Below are positions 1-8,516 of a stretch of DNA of 64,000 bases, piece by piece. The notes below the pieces were generated by a model. That model was not told the origin of the DNA and searched no databases. It saw nothing but the letters and a program-made list of their open reading frames with translations. A program made the position numbers and the translations under genes. The stretch covers positions 186,001-250,000 of the forward strand of contig NZ_OCND01000004.1 in assembly GCF_900215535.1 (NCBI RefSeq), given 5' to 3'. The first letter of the stretch is position 1. The number at the start of each line of letters is the position of its first letter. The DNA is from Pseudoxanthomonas wuyuanensis. Its GTDB lineage: Bacteria; Pseudomonadota; Gammaproteobacteria; Xanthomonadales; Xanthomonadaceae.

Positions 1-359
1 AGCTCGCGTACCCGCGCCTGGATGCGGGAGTCCGGCCAGCGATCCTGGCGGCGTCGTACGCGCAAGCCGAAAGCGATGTTTTCGCCGACGCTGAGATGGC
101 GGAACAGCGCGTAGTGCTGGAACACGAAACCCACCCGCCGTGCCTGCACGCTCAGCCGCGCAGCGTCTTCGTCGCCGAACCACAACGCGCCACTGTCGGC
201 ATGCTCCAGCCCGGCGATGACGCGCAGCAGCGTGGTCTTGCCGGAACCCGACGGCCCCAGCAGCGCCAGCAGTTCGCCCTGCCGCACATTCAGGCTGACA
301 TCGTCCAGCGCGGCGAATTCGCCAAAGCGCTTGCTTGCGTGTTCGATCCTGATGCCCAT
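1..359 (-). CDS. cysA: Sulfate/thiosulfate ABC transporter ATP-binding subunit CysA (N-terminal part, cut by window start)
   Basis: ATPase that powers sulfate/thiosulfate import with CysT and CysW. Only the first 119 codons are present; the gene runs off the left edge. The visible part has a Walker A motif GPSGSGKT about 35 residues in and a Q-loop of the form VFQHYALF near residue 80, both typical of the CysA/PotA-type importer ATPases. The ATG lies 12 bases after the cysW stop, so it is the last visible gene of the sbp-cysT-cysW-cysA operon. The signature motif, Walker B and any C-terminal regulatory domain are outside the window. The family assignment rests on these motifs plus the unambiguous neighbours. 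Confidence 0.93.
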   Translation of the reverse strand, partial: MGIRIEHASKRFGEFAALDDVSLNVRQGELLALLGPSGSGKTTLLRVIAGLEHADSGALWFGDEDAARLSVQARRVGFVFQHYALFRHLSVGENIAFGLRVRRRQDRWPDSRIQARVRE

Positions 360-371
360 TGGCGATACCTC

Positions 372-1319
372 TCAGTGGCGATGATTGGCGGCCAGCGCTT
401 CGCCGTGCCGCCATTCCAGGTAGGACTTGAGCGCCAGCGTGACCAGTGCGGTCAACGCCAGCAGCGAAGCGGCCGCGAAGGCGGCGCTGTAGGCGTATTC
501 GTTGTAGAGGATTTCCACATGCAGCGGCAGCGTATTGGTGCGTCCGCGGATATGCCCGGACACTACCGACACCGCGCCGAACTCGCCCAGCGCGCGTGCG
601 CTGCACAGCAGCACCCCGTACAGCAACGCCCAGCGGATATTGGGCAGGGTGACCCGCCAGAACGTCTGCCAGCCGCTGGCGCCCAGACTCAGCGCAGCCA
701 GTTCCTCGTCCACGCCCTGCTGTTCCATCAGCGGCATCAGCTCGCGTGCGATGAACGGAAAGGTGACGAAGATCGTCGCCAGCACGATGCCCGGCAGCGC
801 AAAGATGATTTTCGGCAACTGCACATGCACCTGGCCCAGCAGCGGCAACGTCGCCCGCCAGCCTTCGTCGATCAGCGGCCAGGCCCAGCCCTGCGCGCCG
901 AAGATCAGCACGAAGATCAGTCCGGCCACCACCGGCGACACCGCGAACGGCAGATCGATCAGGGTGACCAGCCAGCGCTTCCCAGGGAAGGAGTGCTTGC
1001 TGACCGCCCAGGCCGCTGCCACCCCGAACATCAGATTGAGCGGCACGACGATCGCAGTGACCAGCAGGGTCAGCCGGATCGCAGCCAACGCATCAGCCTC
1101 GGAAACGGCACCGACGAACGCGGCCCAGCCGCCGCGCAGCGCTTCGGCGAAGACCAGCAGCAGCGGCAACAGCAAGAACGCCAGCAGGAAACCCAGCGCG
1201 CCGACGATCAGCAGCGCCTGCACCCACCCTGGTTCGGCAATCGCGGACCCGGCGCGATGGCGCACGGAAGCGGGCGGCGCGGTGGCCAGTCTTTCCATTG
1301 GCAGGACGGTCTCGTTCAT
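372..1319 (-). CDS. cysW: Sulfate/thiosulfate ABC transporter permease CysW
   Basis: Inner-membrane permease of the sulfate importer, 315 residues. It carries the sequence [20 protein letters not shown] characteristic of CysW, about six hydrophobic segments, and the binding-protein-dependent permease (EAA) loop around [19 protein letters not shown], which contacts the ATPase. The ATG overlaps the cysT stop by the sequence ATGA, implying translational coupling. An in-frame reading extends far upstream through cysT and sbp, but that is a GC-rich artefact; this ATG fits the family length (about 290-320 residues). It forms the heteromeric channel with CysT. Confidence 0.95.
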   Translation of the reverse strand: MNETVLPMERLATAPPASVRHRAGSAIAEPGWVQALLIVGALGFLLAFLLLPLLLVFAEALRGGWAAFVGAVSEADALAAIRLTLLVTAIVVPLNLMFGVAAAWAVSKHSFPGKRWLVTLIDLPFAVSPVVAGLIFVLIFGAQGWAWPLIDEGWRATLPLLGQVHVQLPKIIFALPGIVLATIFVTFPFIARELMPLMEQQGVDEELAALSLGASGWQTFWRVTLPNIRWALLYGVLLCSARALGEFGAVSVVSGHIRGRTNTLPLHVEILYNEYAYSAAFAAASLLALTALVTLALKSYLEWRHGEALAANHRH

Positions 1320-2176
1320 CCTGGAGCGCGCCTGCCGACCCGCTGCAGGCGCGCCTGCAACGTGTTGATGACCAGCAGCAGCGCGAACGACAGCAGCAGC
1401 ATCACCGCGGCGATGGCGGTGGCGCCGGCGTAGTCGAATTCCTCCAGCTTGATGGTGATCAGCAGCGGTGCGATTTCGGAAACTCCCGGCAGGTTGCCGG
1501 CGATGAAGATGACCGACCCGTATTCGCCGACGCCACGCGCAAACGCCAGCGCAAAACCGGCCAGCACTGCAGGCCACAGCGCCGGCAGGATCACGCGGCG
1601 CACCGTCAGCCAGCGGCCTGCGCCGAGCGTGGCGGCCGCTTCCTCCAGTTCCCGTTCCGCCTCGGCAAGCACCGGCTGCACCACCCGCACCACGAACGGC
1701 AGGCCGATGAACACCAGCGCCACGGCGATGCCCAGCGGCGTGTAGGCGACCTTGATGCCTGCCAGGTCCAGCCAGCGCCCGATCCAGCCATTGGGACCAT
1801 ACAACGCGGCCAGGGCGATACCGGCCACCGCGGTCGGCAGCGCGAACGGCAGATCGATCATCGCGTCGAACACCCGCTTGCCCGGAAAGCGGTAACGCAC
1901 GAACACCCACGCCACCAGCGTGCCCATCGCCGCGTTGAACGCAGCCGCCGCCAGCGCGGTGCCGAAACTGATGCGCAGCGCTGCCAGCACGCGCGGCTCG
2001 GTCCAGATATGCCACAAACCGGAGAATCCCAGCCCGCTGGCCTTGACGAAAACGCCCACCAGCGGAATCAGCACAATCAAGCCCAGCCAGGCCAGCGTAT
2101 AGCCCAGGCTCAACCCGAATCCCGGCAGGATCCGCCGGCGCGCCGGCGATGCAGATGCTGGCAGAACTGCGCTCAT
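1316..2176 (-). CDS. cysT: Sulfate/thiosulfate ABC transporter permease CysT (CysU)
   Basis: Partner permease of CysW, 286 residues. It shows the CysT-like stretch [20 protein letters not shown], six predicted membrane spans and an EAA loop near [17 protein letters not shown]. The start codon overlaps the sbp stop and its stop overlaps the cysW start, both as 4-base ATGA overlaps, so sbp, cysT and cysW are read from one mRNA with coupled translation. It differs from CysW mainly in the N-terminal region and periplasmic loops. Expected to import sulfate for cysteine synthesis; CysB control is likely from family knowledge but no regulator or operator was recognised here. Confidence 0.95.
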   Translation of the reverse strand: MSAVLPASASPARRRILPGFGLSLGYTLAWLGLIVLIPLVGVFVKASGLGFSGLWHIWTEPRVLAALRISFGTALAAAAFNAAMGTLVAWVFVRYRFPGKRVFDAMIDLPFALPTAVAGIALAALYGPNGWIGRWLDLAGIKVAYTPLGIAVALVFIGLPFVVRVVQPVLAEAERELEEAAATLGAGRWLTVRRVILPALWPAVLAGFALAFARGVGEYGSVIFIAGNLPGVSEIAPLLITIKLEEFDYAGATAIAAVMLLLSFALLLVINTLQARLQRVGRRAPG

Positions 2177-3198
2177 CGGCGTTGCGACTGGATCTGGTCG
2201 AACACGCCACCGTCGGCGAAGTGCGTGGCCTGCGCCTTGGCCCAGGAACCGAACACCTGATCGATGGTGACCAGTTCCACCTTGGGGAAACGCGCGATAT
2301 CGGCCGGATCGGCATACTGCCGATGGCGTGGACGATAGTAGTGCCGGGCGGCCAGTTTCTGACCGGCCGGCGAATACAGGAACCGCAGGTAACCCTGTGC
2401 GGCTTCGCGCGTGCCGTGCTTGTCGACATTGCCGTCCACCAGCGCCACCGGCGGTTCGGCCAGGATGGAAAGCCGGGGCACCACGATATCGAACCGGTCC
2501 GGGCCCAGTTCCTCGAGGGACAGGAACGCCTCGTTTTCCCAGGCCAGCAGCACGTCGCCGATGCCGCGCTGGACGAAGGTGGTGGTCGCACCGCGCGCCC
2601 CGGTGTCCAGCACCGGCACGTTGCGGAACAGCGCGCGCATGAAGTTGCGGGTCTTGGCCTCGTCGCCCTTGAAGATCTTCACCCCGTAGGCCCACGCGGC
2701 CAGGTAGTTCCAGCGCGCGCCGCCGGACGTCTTCGGGTTGGGAGTGATGACTGCGATGCCCGGCCGCAGCAGATCCGGCCAGTCCTTGATGCCCTTGGGG
2801 TTGCCCTTGCGCACCAGGAAAACGATCGTCGAGGTGTACGGCGAGCTGTTGTCGGGCAATCGCGACTGCCAGTTGGGCGGCAGCAATTTTCCGCGCTGGG
2901 CGATCGAATCGATGTCGTAGGCCAGCGCCAGCGTCACCACATCCGCTTCCAGCCCGTCGATGACCGCACGCGCCTGTTTGCCCGAACCGCCGTGCGAGGT
3001 TTCGATGCTGACCTTGTCGCCGGTCTTGCGCTCCCATTCCCGGGCAAAGGCGGCATTGAGCTCGCGGTAGAACTCGCGGGTAGGGTCGTAGGAGACATTG
3101 AGCAGCCGGACATCGCGGGCAATGGCGGACGCCGCCGCCGACAGGCACAGGATGGCCAGCAACGCACGCGCACCAGTTCGCAGGGACAAGGGGGGCAT
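2173..3198 (-). CDS. sbp: Periplasmic sulfate-binding protein
   Basis: Solute receptor that delivers sulfate to the CysTWA transporter, 341 residues. It begins with a cleavable signal peptide (positive start, hydrophobic core, cleavage likely near ASAIARD about residue 28) followed by [15 protein letters not shown], the family hallmark. The segments [21 protein letters not shown] and [13 protein letters not shown] are ligand-binding segments of the sulfate-binding family. First gene of the operon; 310 bases separate it from the divergent kbl. Could equally be called CysP (thiosulfate-binding); the two cannot be told apart by eye. Confidence 0.95.
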   Translation of the reverse strand: MPPLSLRTGARALLAILCLSAAASAIARDVRLLNVSYDPTREFYRELNAAFAREWERKTGDKVSIETSHGGSGKQARAVIDGLEADVVTLALAYDIDSIAQRGKLLPPNWQSRLPDNSSPYTSTIVFLVRKGNPKGIKDWPDLLRPGIAVITPNPKTSGGARWNYLAAWAYGVKIFKGDEAKTRNFMRALFRNVPVLDTGARGATTTFVQRGIGDVLLAWENEAFLSLEELGPDRFDIVVPRLSILAEPPVALVDGNVDKHGTREAAQGYLRFLYSPAGQKLAARHYYRPRHRQYADPADIARFPKVELVTIDQVFGSWAKAQATHFADGGVFDQIQSQRR

Positions 3199-3508
3199 CG
3201 GTACTTCCTGGTGGGGTTGGATTCAGGCGTTCTGGCCCGATGCGCGTCGGATGAGCCGCGGGCTTGGCCGGACAGCCGCCGTGCTGTCGGACGCCATGCT
3301 GCGCAACGGCAATCGCCGACAGAAATGACTTTCCGGCCGGTGCTTATGCCGTATTCGCATGAACAAGCGGCCATGAGCCGCAGGCGCGGGGCCGGGGCCG
3401 GCCGTCTGCGCGTCGGACCGACCGGACCGACCGGGCCTGCCGGGCCGGCGCGACTTGGCGCAAATCGCCGCCGGTTAGAATGCCCCTCTTTTCCCAAGGC
3501 ACGCCGCC
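3199..3508. promoter_or_regulatory. Divergent intergenic region sbp / kbl
   Basis: 310 bases between the divergently transcribed sulfate operon and kbl. It must hold the promoters for both. On the kbl side a plausible sigma-70 promoter is listed separately. Around 3415-3450 there is a run of repeated ACCGGACCG/CCGGGCC words. No CysB-type operator could be recognised with confidence and no small gene is convincing here. Confidence 0.5.
3455..3481 (+). promoter_or_regulatory. Candidate sigma-70 promoter for kbl
   Basis: TTGGCG (3455-3460) and TAGAAT (3476-3481) resemble the -35 and -10 boxes, with a 15-base spacer, which is short. The -10 ends 27 bases before the kbl ATG. Weak Shine-Dalgarno AAGG lies at about 3497. 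Prediction by eye only. Confidence 0.35.
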
Positions 3509-4708
3509 ATGCCCGCCACTCTGACCGCTCATTACGCCACCGAACTGGACAGCATCCGCGCCCAGGGCCTGTTCAAGTCCGAACGCATCATCACCAGCCC
3601 GCAATCGGCCGAAATCGAACTGGCGGACGGCCGCACGGTGCTGAACTTCTGCGCCAACAACTACCTGGGCCTGGCCGACCACCCGGACATCATCCAGTCG
3701 GCCAAGGACGCGCTGGACAGCCACGGATTCGGCATGGCCTCGGTGCGCTTCATCTGCGGCACCCAGGACCTGCACAAGCAGTTGGAAGCCAGGATCGCGG
3801 AGTTCTTCGGCACCGAGGACACCATCCTCTATGCCGCCTGCTTCGACGCCAACGGCGGCCTGTTCGAACCCTTGCTGGGCGAGAACGACGCGGTCATCTC
3901 CGATGCGCTCAACCATGCTTCGATCATCGACGGCGTGCGCCTGTGCAAGGCCAGGCGCTTCCGCTACGCCAACTGCGACATGGCCGATCTGGAAGCGCAG
4001 CTGCAGGCCGCCGATGCGGCCGGCTGCCGGACCAAGCTCATCACCACCGACGGCGTGTTCTCGATGGACGGTTTTATCGCGCCGCTGGACGAAATCGCTG
4101 CACTGGCCAGCAAGTACGACGCGTTGGTCCACATCGACGAATGCCATGCCACCGGCTTTCTCGGCGCCAGCGGTCGCGGTTCGGCGGAAGTCAAAGGCGT
4201 GCTGGACAAGATAGATATCTTCACCGGCACCCTGGGCAAGGCCATGGGCGGCGCGCTGGGCGGCTTCACCACGGCGCGCAAGGAAGTCATCGAGCTGCTG
4301 CGCCAGCGCTCGCGCCCCTATCTGTTCTCCAACTCGCTGCCGCCGCATGTGGTGGCCGCCGGCATCACCGCCTTCGACATGCTGTCCAGCGCCGGCGAAC
4401 TGCGCCAGCGGCTGCAGGAAAACACCGCCTATTTCCGCGAACGGATGACTGCGGTCGGCTTCGACATCAAGCCCGGCGTGCATCCCATCTGCCCGGTGAT
4501 GCTGTACGACGCGCCGCTGGCGCAGCGCTTTGCCGAACGCCTGCTGGAAGAAGGCATCTATGCCATCGGCTTCTTCTTCCCGGTGGTGCCGCAGGGCAAG
4601 GCCCGCATCCGCACCCAGATAAGCGCCGCGCATACGCGCGAACAACTGGACCGTGCGATTGCCGCGTTCGTCAAGATAGGCCGCGAACTGGGCGTGCTGA
4701 AAAGCTGA
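3509..4708 (+). CDS. kbl: 2-amino-3-ketobutyrate CoA ligase (glycine C-acetyltransferase)
   Basis: PLP enzyme that cleaves 2-amino-3-oxobutyrate with CoA to glycine and acetyl-CoA, the second step of threonine breakdown. 399 residues, the usual length. The PLP lysine is K244 in [22 protein letters not shown] contains the conserved Asp and His that hold the cofactor, and the N-terminal [14 protein letters not shown] is typical of the alpha-oxoamine synthase family. Kbl is favoured over BioF, HemA and SPT by overall resemblance. Threonine dehydrogenase (tdh), often its neighbour, is not next to it: the next gene is a convergent pseudouridine synthase. Confidence 0.95.
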   Translation: MPATLTAHYATELDSIRAQGLFKSERIITSPQSAEIELADGRTVLNFCANNYLGLADHPDIIQSAKDALDSHGFGMASVRFICGTQDLHKQLEARIAEFFGTEDTILYAACFDANGGLFEPLLGENDAVISDALNHASIIDGVRLCKARRFRYANCDMADLEAQLQAADAAGCRTKLITTDGVFSMDGFIAPLDEIAALASKYDALVHIDECHATGFLGASGRGSAEVKGVLDKIDIFTGTLGKAMGGALGGFTTARKEVIELLRQRSRPYLFSNSLPPHVVAAGITAFDMLSSAGELRQRLQENTAYFRERMTAVGFDIKPGVHPICPVMLYDAPLAQRFAERLLEEGIYAIGFFFPVVPQGKARIRTQISAAHTREQLDRAIAAFVKIGRELGVLKS

Positions 4709-4896
4709 GCCGCTTCCCATCCCCTCTTGCAGGAGGGACGTGAGTCGCGGCCGGAAAGCGGATATTCCTTTCGACGCGGACTAGCGCGAAAACGACGGAT
4801 AAGGCATTCCAATATCGGGGTCGGCTTTATCGGTTGTTTTGGCGCTTGTCCGGGTCGGAAAAAGCTGTTCGTTTCTCCGGGTTTCCACCACCGGGA

Positions 4897-5682
4897 TCAG
4901 GATGGGAGGGGCGCAAGCGACGCGGCTTCAGCGGCCGTCAGCCGGCGCCACTGCCCTTTCGCCAGACCGCCAAGTTCGAGATCGCCGATGGCCACCCGCA
5001 CCAGCCGCAGCACCTGGATATCGAACGCCGCCAGCAGGCGACGAATCTGCCGGTTGCGGCCTTCGTCCAGCACGATTTCCAGCCACGCGTTCTTTTCGCC
5101 CTGGCGCAGCACCTTTACCGATTTCGCCGACAGTGTCGTGCCCCCGGATACGACACCCGCCACCAGCCGGGCGAGCAAAGCGGCGTCCGCGAGACGGTCG
5201 ATCTGCACATGGTAGGTCTTGTCCGGCCCGGTGGCCGGGTCGGTGATGCCTGCGGCCCAGACCGGGTCGTTGCTGAAAAGCAGCAAACCTTCGCTGGCCT
5301 TGTCCAGCCGGCCGACCGGCGCCAGCCACGGCAGGCCTGCATCGTCCAGGCAGCGGTAAACGGTATCGCGTCCCCGCTCGTCGCTGGCCGTGGTGAGCAG
5401 TCCGCGCGGCTTGTTGAGCATCAGCCAGATCCGCTCAGCCGCAACGACGGCATCGTCATCGACACCGATGCGCTGGCGTCCCTGGACGATAGGAAACTCC
5501 GGATCCCGCACCACTCGGCCATCGACGCGGACCCGGCCGGCCAGGATCCAGCGCGCCGCTTCGCTGCGCGAACACACTCCCTGCTTGGACAGCACCCGCG
5601 CCAGACCGTGCCGGGGCGCCGCCGCGTCGCTACCGGGTACGACTGGCCTGCGCCTGTCGCTCACGGTCCGCTGCGCCCGCAC
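4897..5682 (-). CDS. rRNA pseudouridine synthase, RsuA/RluB/E/F family
   Basis: Isomerises a uridine in rRNA to pseudouridine. 261 residues as written. An S4 RNA-binding domain comes first (about residues 25-70, RVLSKQGVCSRSEAARWI), then the catalytic domain with LNKPRGLLTT and GRLDKASEGLLLFSND, where D127 is the expected catalytic aspartate, and later EGRNRQIRRLL, a family motif. Which of RluB, RluE or RluF it matches cannot be decided by eye. The start is uncertain: GTG at 5682 gives 261 residues, while a second GTG at 5664 (reading MSDRRRP) is equally plausible. Single gene, convergent with kbl and separated from it by 188 bases. Confidence 0.88.
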   Translation of the reverse strand: MRAQRTVSDRRRPVVPGSDAAAPRHGLARVLSKQGVCSRSEAARWILAGRVRVDGRVVRDPEFPIVQGRQRIGVDDDAVVAAERIWLMLNKPRGLLTTASDERGRDTVYRCLDDAGLPWLAPVGRLDKASEGLLLFSNDPVWAAGITDPATGPDKTYHVQIDRLADAALLARLVAGVVSGGTTLSAKSVKVLRQGEKNAWLEIVLDEGRNRQIRRLLAAFDIQVLRLVRVAIGDLELGGLAKGQWRRLTAAEAASLAPLPS

Positions 5683-5746
5683 CCCTGGCAGCCGTCATCC
5701 TGCCTGCCGCCAACCGGCCCCGGGCCGTCGACGCAACGGGATTCGC

Positions 5747-6247
5747 TCAATCCTTGGCGCCGGCCGATTCCACCGGCGCGGCAACAGGCACGGCAACCGG
5801 CGCCGCGCCCTTGGCCACGCGCACGCCGCGCGACTTCATCCAGGCATCGAATTCTTCGGCCGTCATCCGCTTGCCGTTCTGGTTCATGTCAAAACGCCAG
5901 GGCGTATTGTCGAACTCGGTTTTGGGCTTGTAGGCGGCGGCGGAATCGACCGCGGCACTGCTAGCGGCCGGCGCAGGCAACGCCTTGGCCACGTTCTGGC
6001 AGCCTTCGATGCGCAGCCGCAGCAACACCCGATCCAGCGACTGCGCTTCGTCGAAGGTGTGCGACAATACGCCGCTGGGCGCGCCCAGCTTGGTCGCCGT
6101 AGGGGTGAATTCGGGGGAAACCGGCGCGATTACCGTGGGGCGGGCCGGCAACGGTTGCGGCAACAGATTGCCGGCGCAATTGGGCGCAGCCTGGACGGCA
6201 GGAATCGCGGCGATGCAAAGCAGGCCGGTGGTAATCAGATGGCGCAT
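5747..6247 (-). CDS. Small secreted protein of unknown function
   Basis: 166 residues, not recognised as a named family. A clear signal peptide is visible (MRHLITTGLLCIAAIPAVQA, cleavage before APNC). The mature part has a Pro/Ala-rich region, two cysteines (one just after the cleavage site, one in IEGCQN) that could form a disulfide, and a conserved-looking block NGKRMTAEEFDAWMKSRGVR before an Ala/Val/Pro-rich tail. It is probably a periplasmic protein conserved among xanthomonads. It stands alone, between the pseudouridine synthase and a long non-coding region, so the context gives no functional hint. Confidence 0.6.
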   Translation of the reverse strand: MRHLITTGLLCIAAIPAVQAAPNCAGNLLPQPLPARPTVIAPVSPEFTPTATKLGAPSGVLSHTFDEAQSLDRVLLRLRIEGCQNVAKALPAPAASSAAVDSAAAYKPKTEFDNTPWRFDMNQNGKRMTAEEFDAWMKSRGVRVAKGAAPVAVPVAAPVESAGAKD

Positions 6248-6485
6248 CGTCGTAGCCCCTCAGGTGATCGAGGTGAGTGTATGAAGCGGACGTAGCGATA
6301 TCAAGGAAATCATCACCTACTTCCGCCAAGCGGTTGTCGATACTGGGACTGGCGACCCGATTCTTGGCATCCGCAGGGCCGGAGCGGCAAAAAAAGGTTC
6401 TTCTCCCAAGCGCGGGAACGTCTATGTGGAATCTGGTGGCCAGGCCAATGCGGGACACGCCGCAAATGCCCGCGATGCGGGGCCG

Positions 6486-6831
6486 GCCCGCCATCGCAGA
6501 TGGCGGGCGTTCGGCTGCGCGCGAAGCCGTGCTTCGCAAGCGCTTGCCTCACCCATGCAGGCTCTTCCGCGGCATCCCTGCCGCGTACGGTCCCGCACTG
6601 CCCTGGCCACCGGTTTCTGGACACCTGGTCGGCACTTGAAGAAGGGCCTTTCGAAGTCGCGCTCTGTCAACTGCTCAAAGGCGCCGGCCGGCGGGCTGGG
6701 GGGGGGGCGGAGAGCAGGCCAGGGGTGAGCCAAGGCGGTTGGCGCGGCACTGCCGCGCGCCTTGGCGAACGCCCGGCGCGCTGCGCCGGGCCGGTTCGGG
6801 CCGCGAAGCGGAACGAGCCTGCGGCCCGACC
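6486..6831. repeat. Cluster of REP-like palindromes
   Basis: Successive hairpins can be read directly: 6486-6508 (10-bp perfect stem, 3-base loop), a second around 6560-6580 (CGCGGCA/TGCCGCG), 6730-6765 (outer stem CCAAGGC/GCCTTGG enclosing GCGCGGC/GCCGCGC), 6772-6790 (CCCGGCGC/GCGCCGGG, 3-base loop) and 6793-6831 (11-bp stem with one bulged T). Such density is typical of REP/BIME-type repeats; whether the sequence recurs elsewhere in the genome cannot be seen from this window. Confidence 0.5.
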
Positions 6832-6832
6832 G

Positions 6833-7101
6833 AGAGCGGGTTATGGCCTTTGGGATGAGATGCGTTGCGCGCCAGCGCCGTTGCAGCAAGGCGGCCGGCG
6901 CCGTCCTTGGGTGGTGCCCAAGGCAAGCCGGGCAACGCGGCTGCGGCGGCGCTGGCACGCAACCCTTCGGGAAGGCCGCTGTCGCGGCGCCATGCCGCGT
7001 TGCACGCCTTGGCCAGGCCACCAGCCTGACCGGCGGCGTGCGCCTTGCCTGTCACCGCGACAGCAGCCTTCGCACTCACCCCAAAGGCCATAACACGCTC
7101 T
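6833..7101. repeat. MITE-like element with 27-bp inverted repeats
   Basis: 6833-6859 and 7075-7101 are inverted copies of each other, matching at 25 of 27 positions (core TTATGGCCTTTGGG). They enclose about 215 bases that contain further hairpins, for example CCTTGGG/CCCAAGG around 6904-6922, and no believable gene. No transposase is present and no clear target-site duplication flanks the arms. A minus-strand reading frame across it (starting MAFGVSAKAAVAV) is Ala/Gly/Arg-rich and judged spurious. Confidence 0.6.
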
Positions 7102-7192
7102 TAAGACACGACGTCGTCAGGAGGGCGGAGCCCCCCAGCCCGACGGCTGGCGACTCCCGCCGAAGCGACATCCCCGGAGGCGGGAGAAGAAC

Positions 7193-7222
7193 CAAAAAGA
7201 AGCCCGGCGCTAGGCCGGGCTT
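7193..7222 (-). terminator. Rho-independent terminator of the OmpA-family gene
   Basis: Stem 7200-7208 pairs with 7214-7222 (AAGCCCGGC/GCCGGGCTT, 5-base loop). On the minus strand it is followed by a CTTTTTGG run, and it starts 25 bases after the porin stop codon. Confidence 0.85.
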
Positions 7223-7247
7223 CCAGGTGTTGCGGCGAAACGTCCGA

Positions 7248-8327
7248 TCAGTTCTGGACGTTCAGCTCCGTGCGACGGTTGCGGGCACGGCCTTCAGCGG
7301 TTTCGTTGGTGTCGATCGGGCGGCTTTCGCCGTAGCCGTTCGGGCCAACCAGACGCGAAGCGTCCACGCCGTTGCTGGTCAGGTAGTCGTACACGGCCTT
7401 GGCGCGACGCTCGGACAGGCCCTGGTTGTAGGCGTCGGTACCGACCGAGTCGGTGTGGCCGGCGACTTCAACGCGCAGATCCGGGTAACGCTTCAGGATT
7501 TCGGTGGCTTCGCTCAGGATGGCGACCGCATCAGGACGCAGGGTCGACTTGTCGAAGTCGAAGTTGACGCCCTTCAGGTCGATCGACACCGGCACCGGGC
7601 AGCCGTCCGGACCGATGGTCTGGCCAGCCTGCGAACCGGGGCAACGATCGTCGCAGTTGTTGACGCCGTCGCCGTCGTCATCCAGGTCCGCGCAGCTCGG
7701 GCCAGCCGGAGCCGGAGCCGGCGGCGGAGCAACAGTCGCCTTCGGGCCCAGCGGGATGATCACGCCGACCGAAGCCAGCACGTCGCCGAACCAGCTTTCG
7801 TCCGGGGCGGCTACGCTGGAGTCGTCGAAATCGGCGCGGTAGGCGATTTCGGCACGCACGCCGACGCGCTTGTCCAGGGTGGTCTGCAGACCGACGCCGA
7901 CCTTGGCAGCCAGGTTGCCGTCTTCGCGCTCACCCGGGGAGTCCGGGCTCGGGAAGTTGTCGAATTCTTCTTCCGAACGCTGGTAGCCCAGGCCGGCCAG
8001 GATGTACGGGTTCCAGCCGCGGCCTTCCTGGATGAAGTGGCGACGCAAATCCAGCGAGATGCCGTACTGGCTCCAGTTCAGATCCTTGTTGGCGTCGAAG
8101 TTCGGGTTCTGATAGTTCAGCTCGCCGTCCAGCGACCAGTTAGGGCTGATGAACTTGCCCAGGCCCAGGCCCAGGAACGGGGCGTCGTTGGTGGTGCGAT
8201 CGCTATCCTGCAGGTTGAAACCGGTGGAACCGGTCAGGTACCAGCGGTCATCGAACTCCTGAGCGGAAGCGGCCTGCGCCACACCCAGACCGCACAGCAT
8301 GGCGGCACAGAGAAGTTTCTTGTTCAT
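7248..8327 (-). CDS. OmpA-family outer membrane porin with thrombospondin type 3 repeat
   Basis: Outer membrane protein anchoring the envelope to peptidoglycan, 359 residues. Signal peptide ends at ASAQ (about residue 23). Residues 25-195 form the eight-stranded beta-barrel, ending in a valine/isoleucine-rich strand; a Pro/Ala linker follows; then a calcium-binding thrombospondin type 3-like segment DDDGDGVNNCDDRCPGS with two cysteines; then the OmpA C-terminal peptidoglycan-binding domain (FDFDKSTLRPDA, VEVAGHTDSVGTDAYNQGLS, RRTELNV). Monocistronic with its own terminator. The 190-base upstream region is unusually AT-rich, fitting a strong promoter and a long mRNA leader. Confidence 0.93.
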   Translation of the reverse strand: MNKKLLCAAMLCGLGVAQAASAQEFDDRWYLTGSTGFNLQDSDRTTNDAPFLGLGLGKFISPNWSLDGELNYQNPNFDANKDLNWSQYGISLDLRRHFIQEGRGWNPYILAGLGYQRSEEEFDNFPSPDSPGEREDGNLAAKVGVGLQTTLDKRVGVRAEIAYRADFDDSSVAAPDESWFGDVLASVGVIIPLGPKATVAPPPAPAPAGPSCADLDDDGDGVNNCDDRCPGSQAGQTIGPDGCPVPVSIDLKGVNFDFDKSTLRPDAVAILSEATEILKRYPDLRVEVAGHTDSVGTDAYNQGLSERRAKAVYDYLTSNGVDASRLVGPNGYGESRPIDTNETAEGRARNRRTELNVQN

Positions 8328-8516
8328 TTGCAGCTCCTTTGAAAATCAGGTGGTAAGAAAAACCGAAGTACGTTGTTGTAGTTGTTCCAGCTTTCTTATT
8401 GGTTCGCCCAGACGGCTTTATAACTGCCGGCCATCCTGAACAGATTATGCTTGAGCAGGTGAAGACAGTGTTAACGGTACTATAACAAGTCCGGCGGACC
8501 GACAACTGTCGCAGCA
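8328..8516 (-). promoter_or_regulatory. AT-rich leader/promoter region of the OmpA-family gene
   Basis: 189 bases between the prpD stop and the porin start, distinctly richer in A+T than the surroundings. On the minus strand a TATAAA (around 8418-8423) could serve as a -10 box, giving a leader of about 90 bases. A Shine-Dalgarno AAGGAG lies about 8 bases before the ATG. Exact boxes are uncertain. Confidence 0.4.

Larger units (their letters stand above)
6248..7190. other. Long non-coding, hairpin-dense interval
   Basis: About 940 bases without a convincing gene. Reading frames exist on both strands but have the low-complexity Arg/Ala/Pro/Gly composition of GC-rich non-coding DNA. The first 230 bases are unremarkable; from 6480 onward the DNA is packed with perfect or near-perfect hairpins and ends in a MITE-like inverted-repeat element. 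These are listed separately. Confidence 0.6.

Noticed and set aside
1316-3148. Single 610-codon minus-strand protein covering sbp and cysT
   Set aside because: The upstream part is sbp read in the wrong frame; cysT has its own ATG overlapping the sbp stop.
3415-3450. Short repeated ACCGGACCG/CCGGGCC words upstream of kbl
   Set aside because: Too short and irregular to distinguish from simple GC-rich composition.
6675-7091. Minus-strand frame of 138 codons starting MAFGVSAKAAVAV
   Set aside because: Lies across the inverted-repeat element, is Ala/Gly/Arg/Pro-rich and has no convincing translation signal; judged a repeat-derived false gene.
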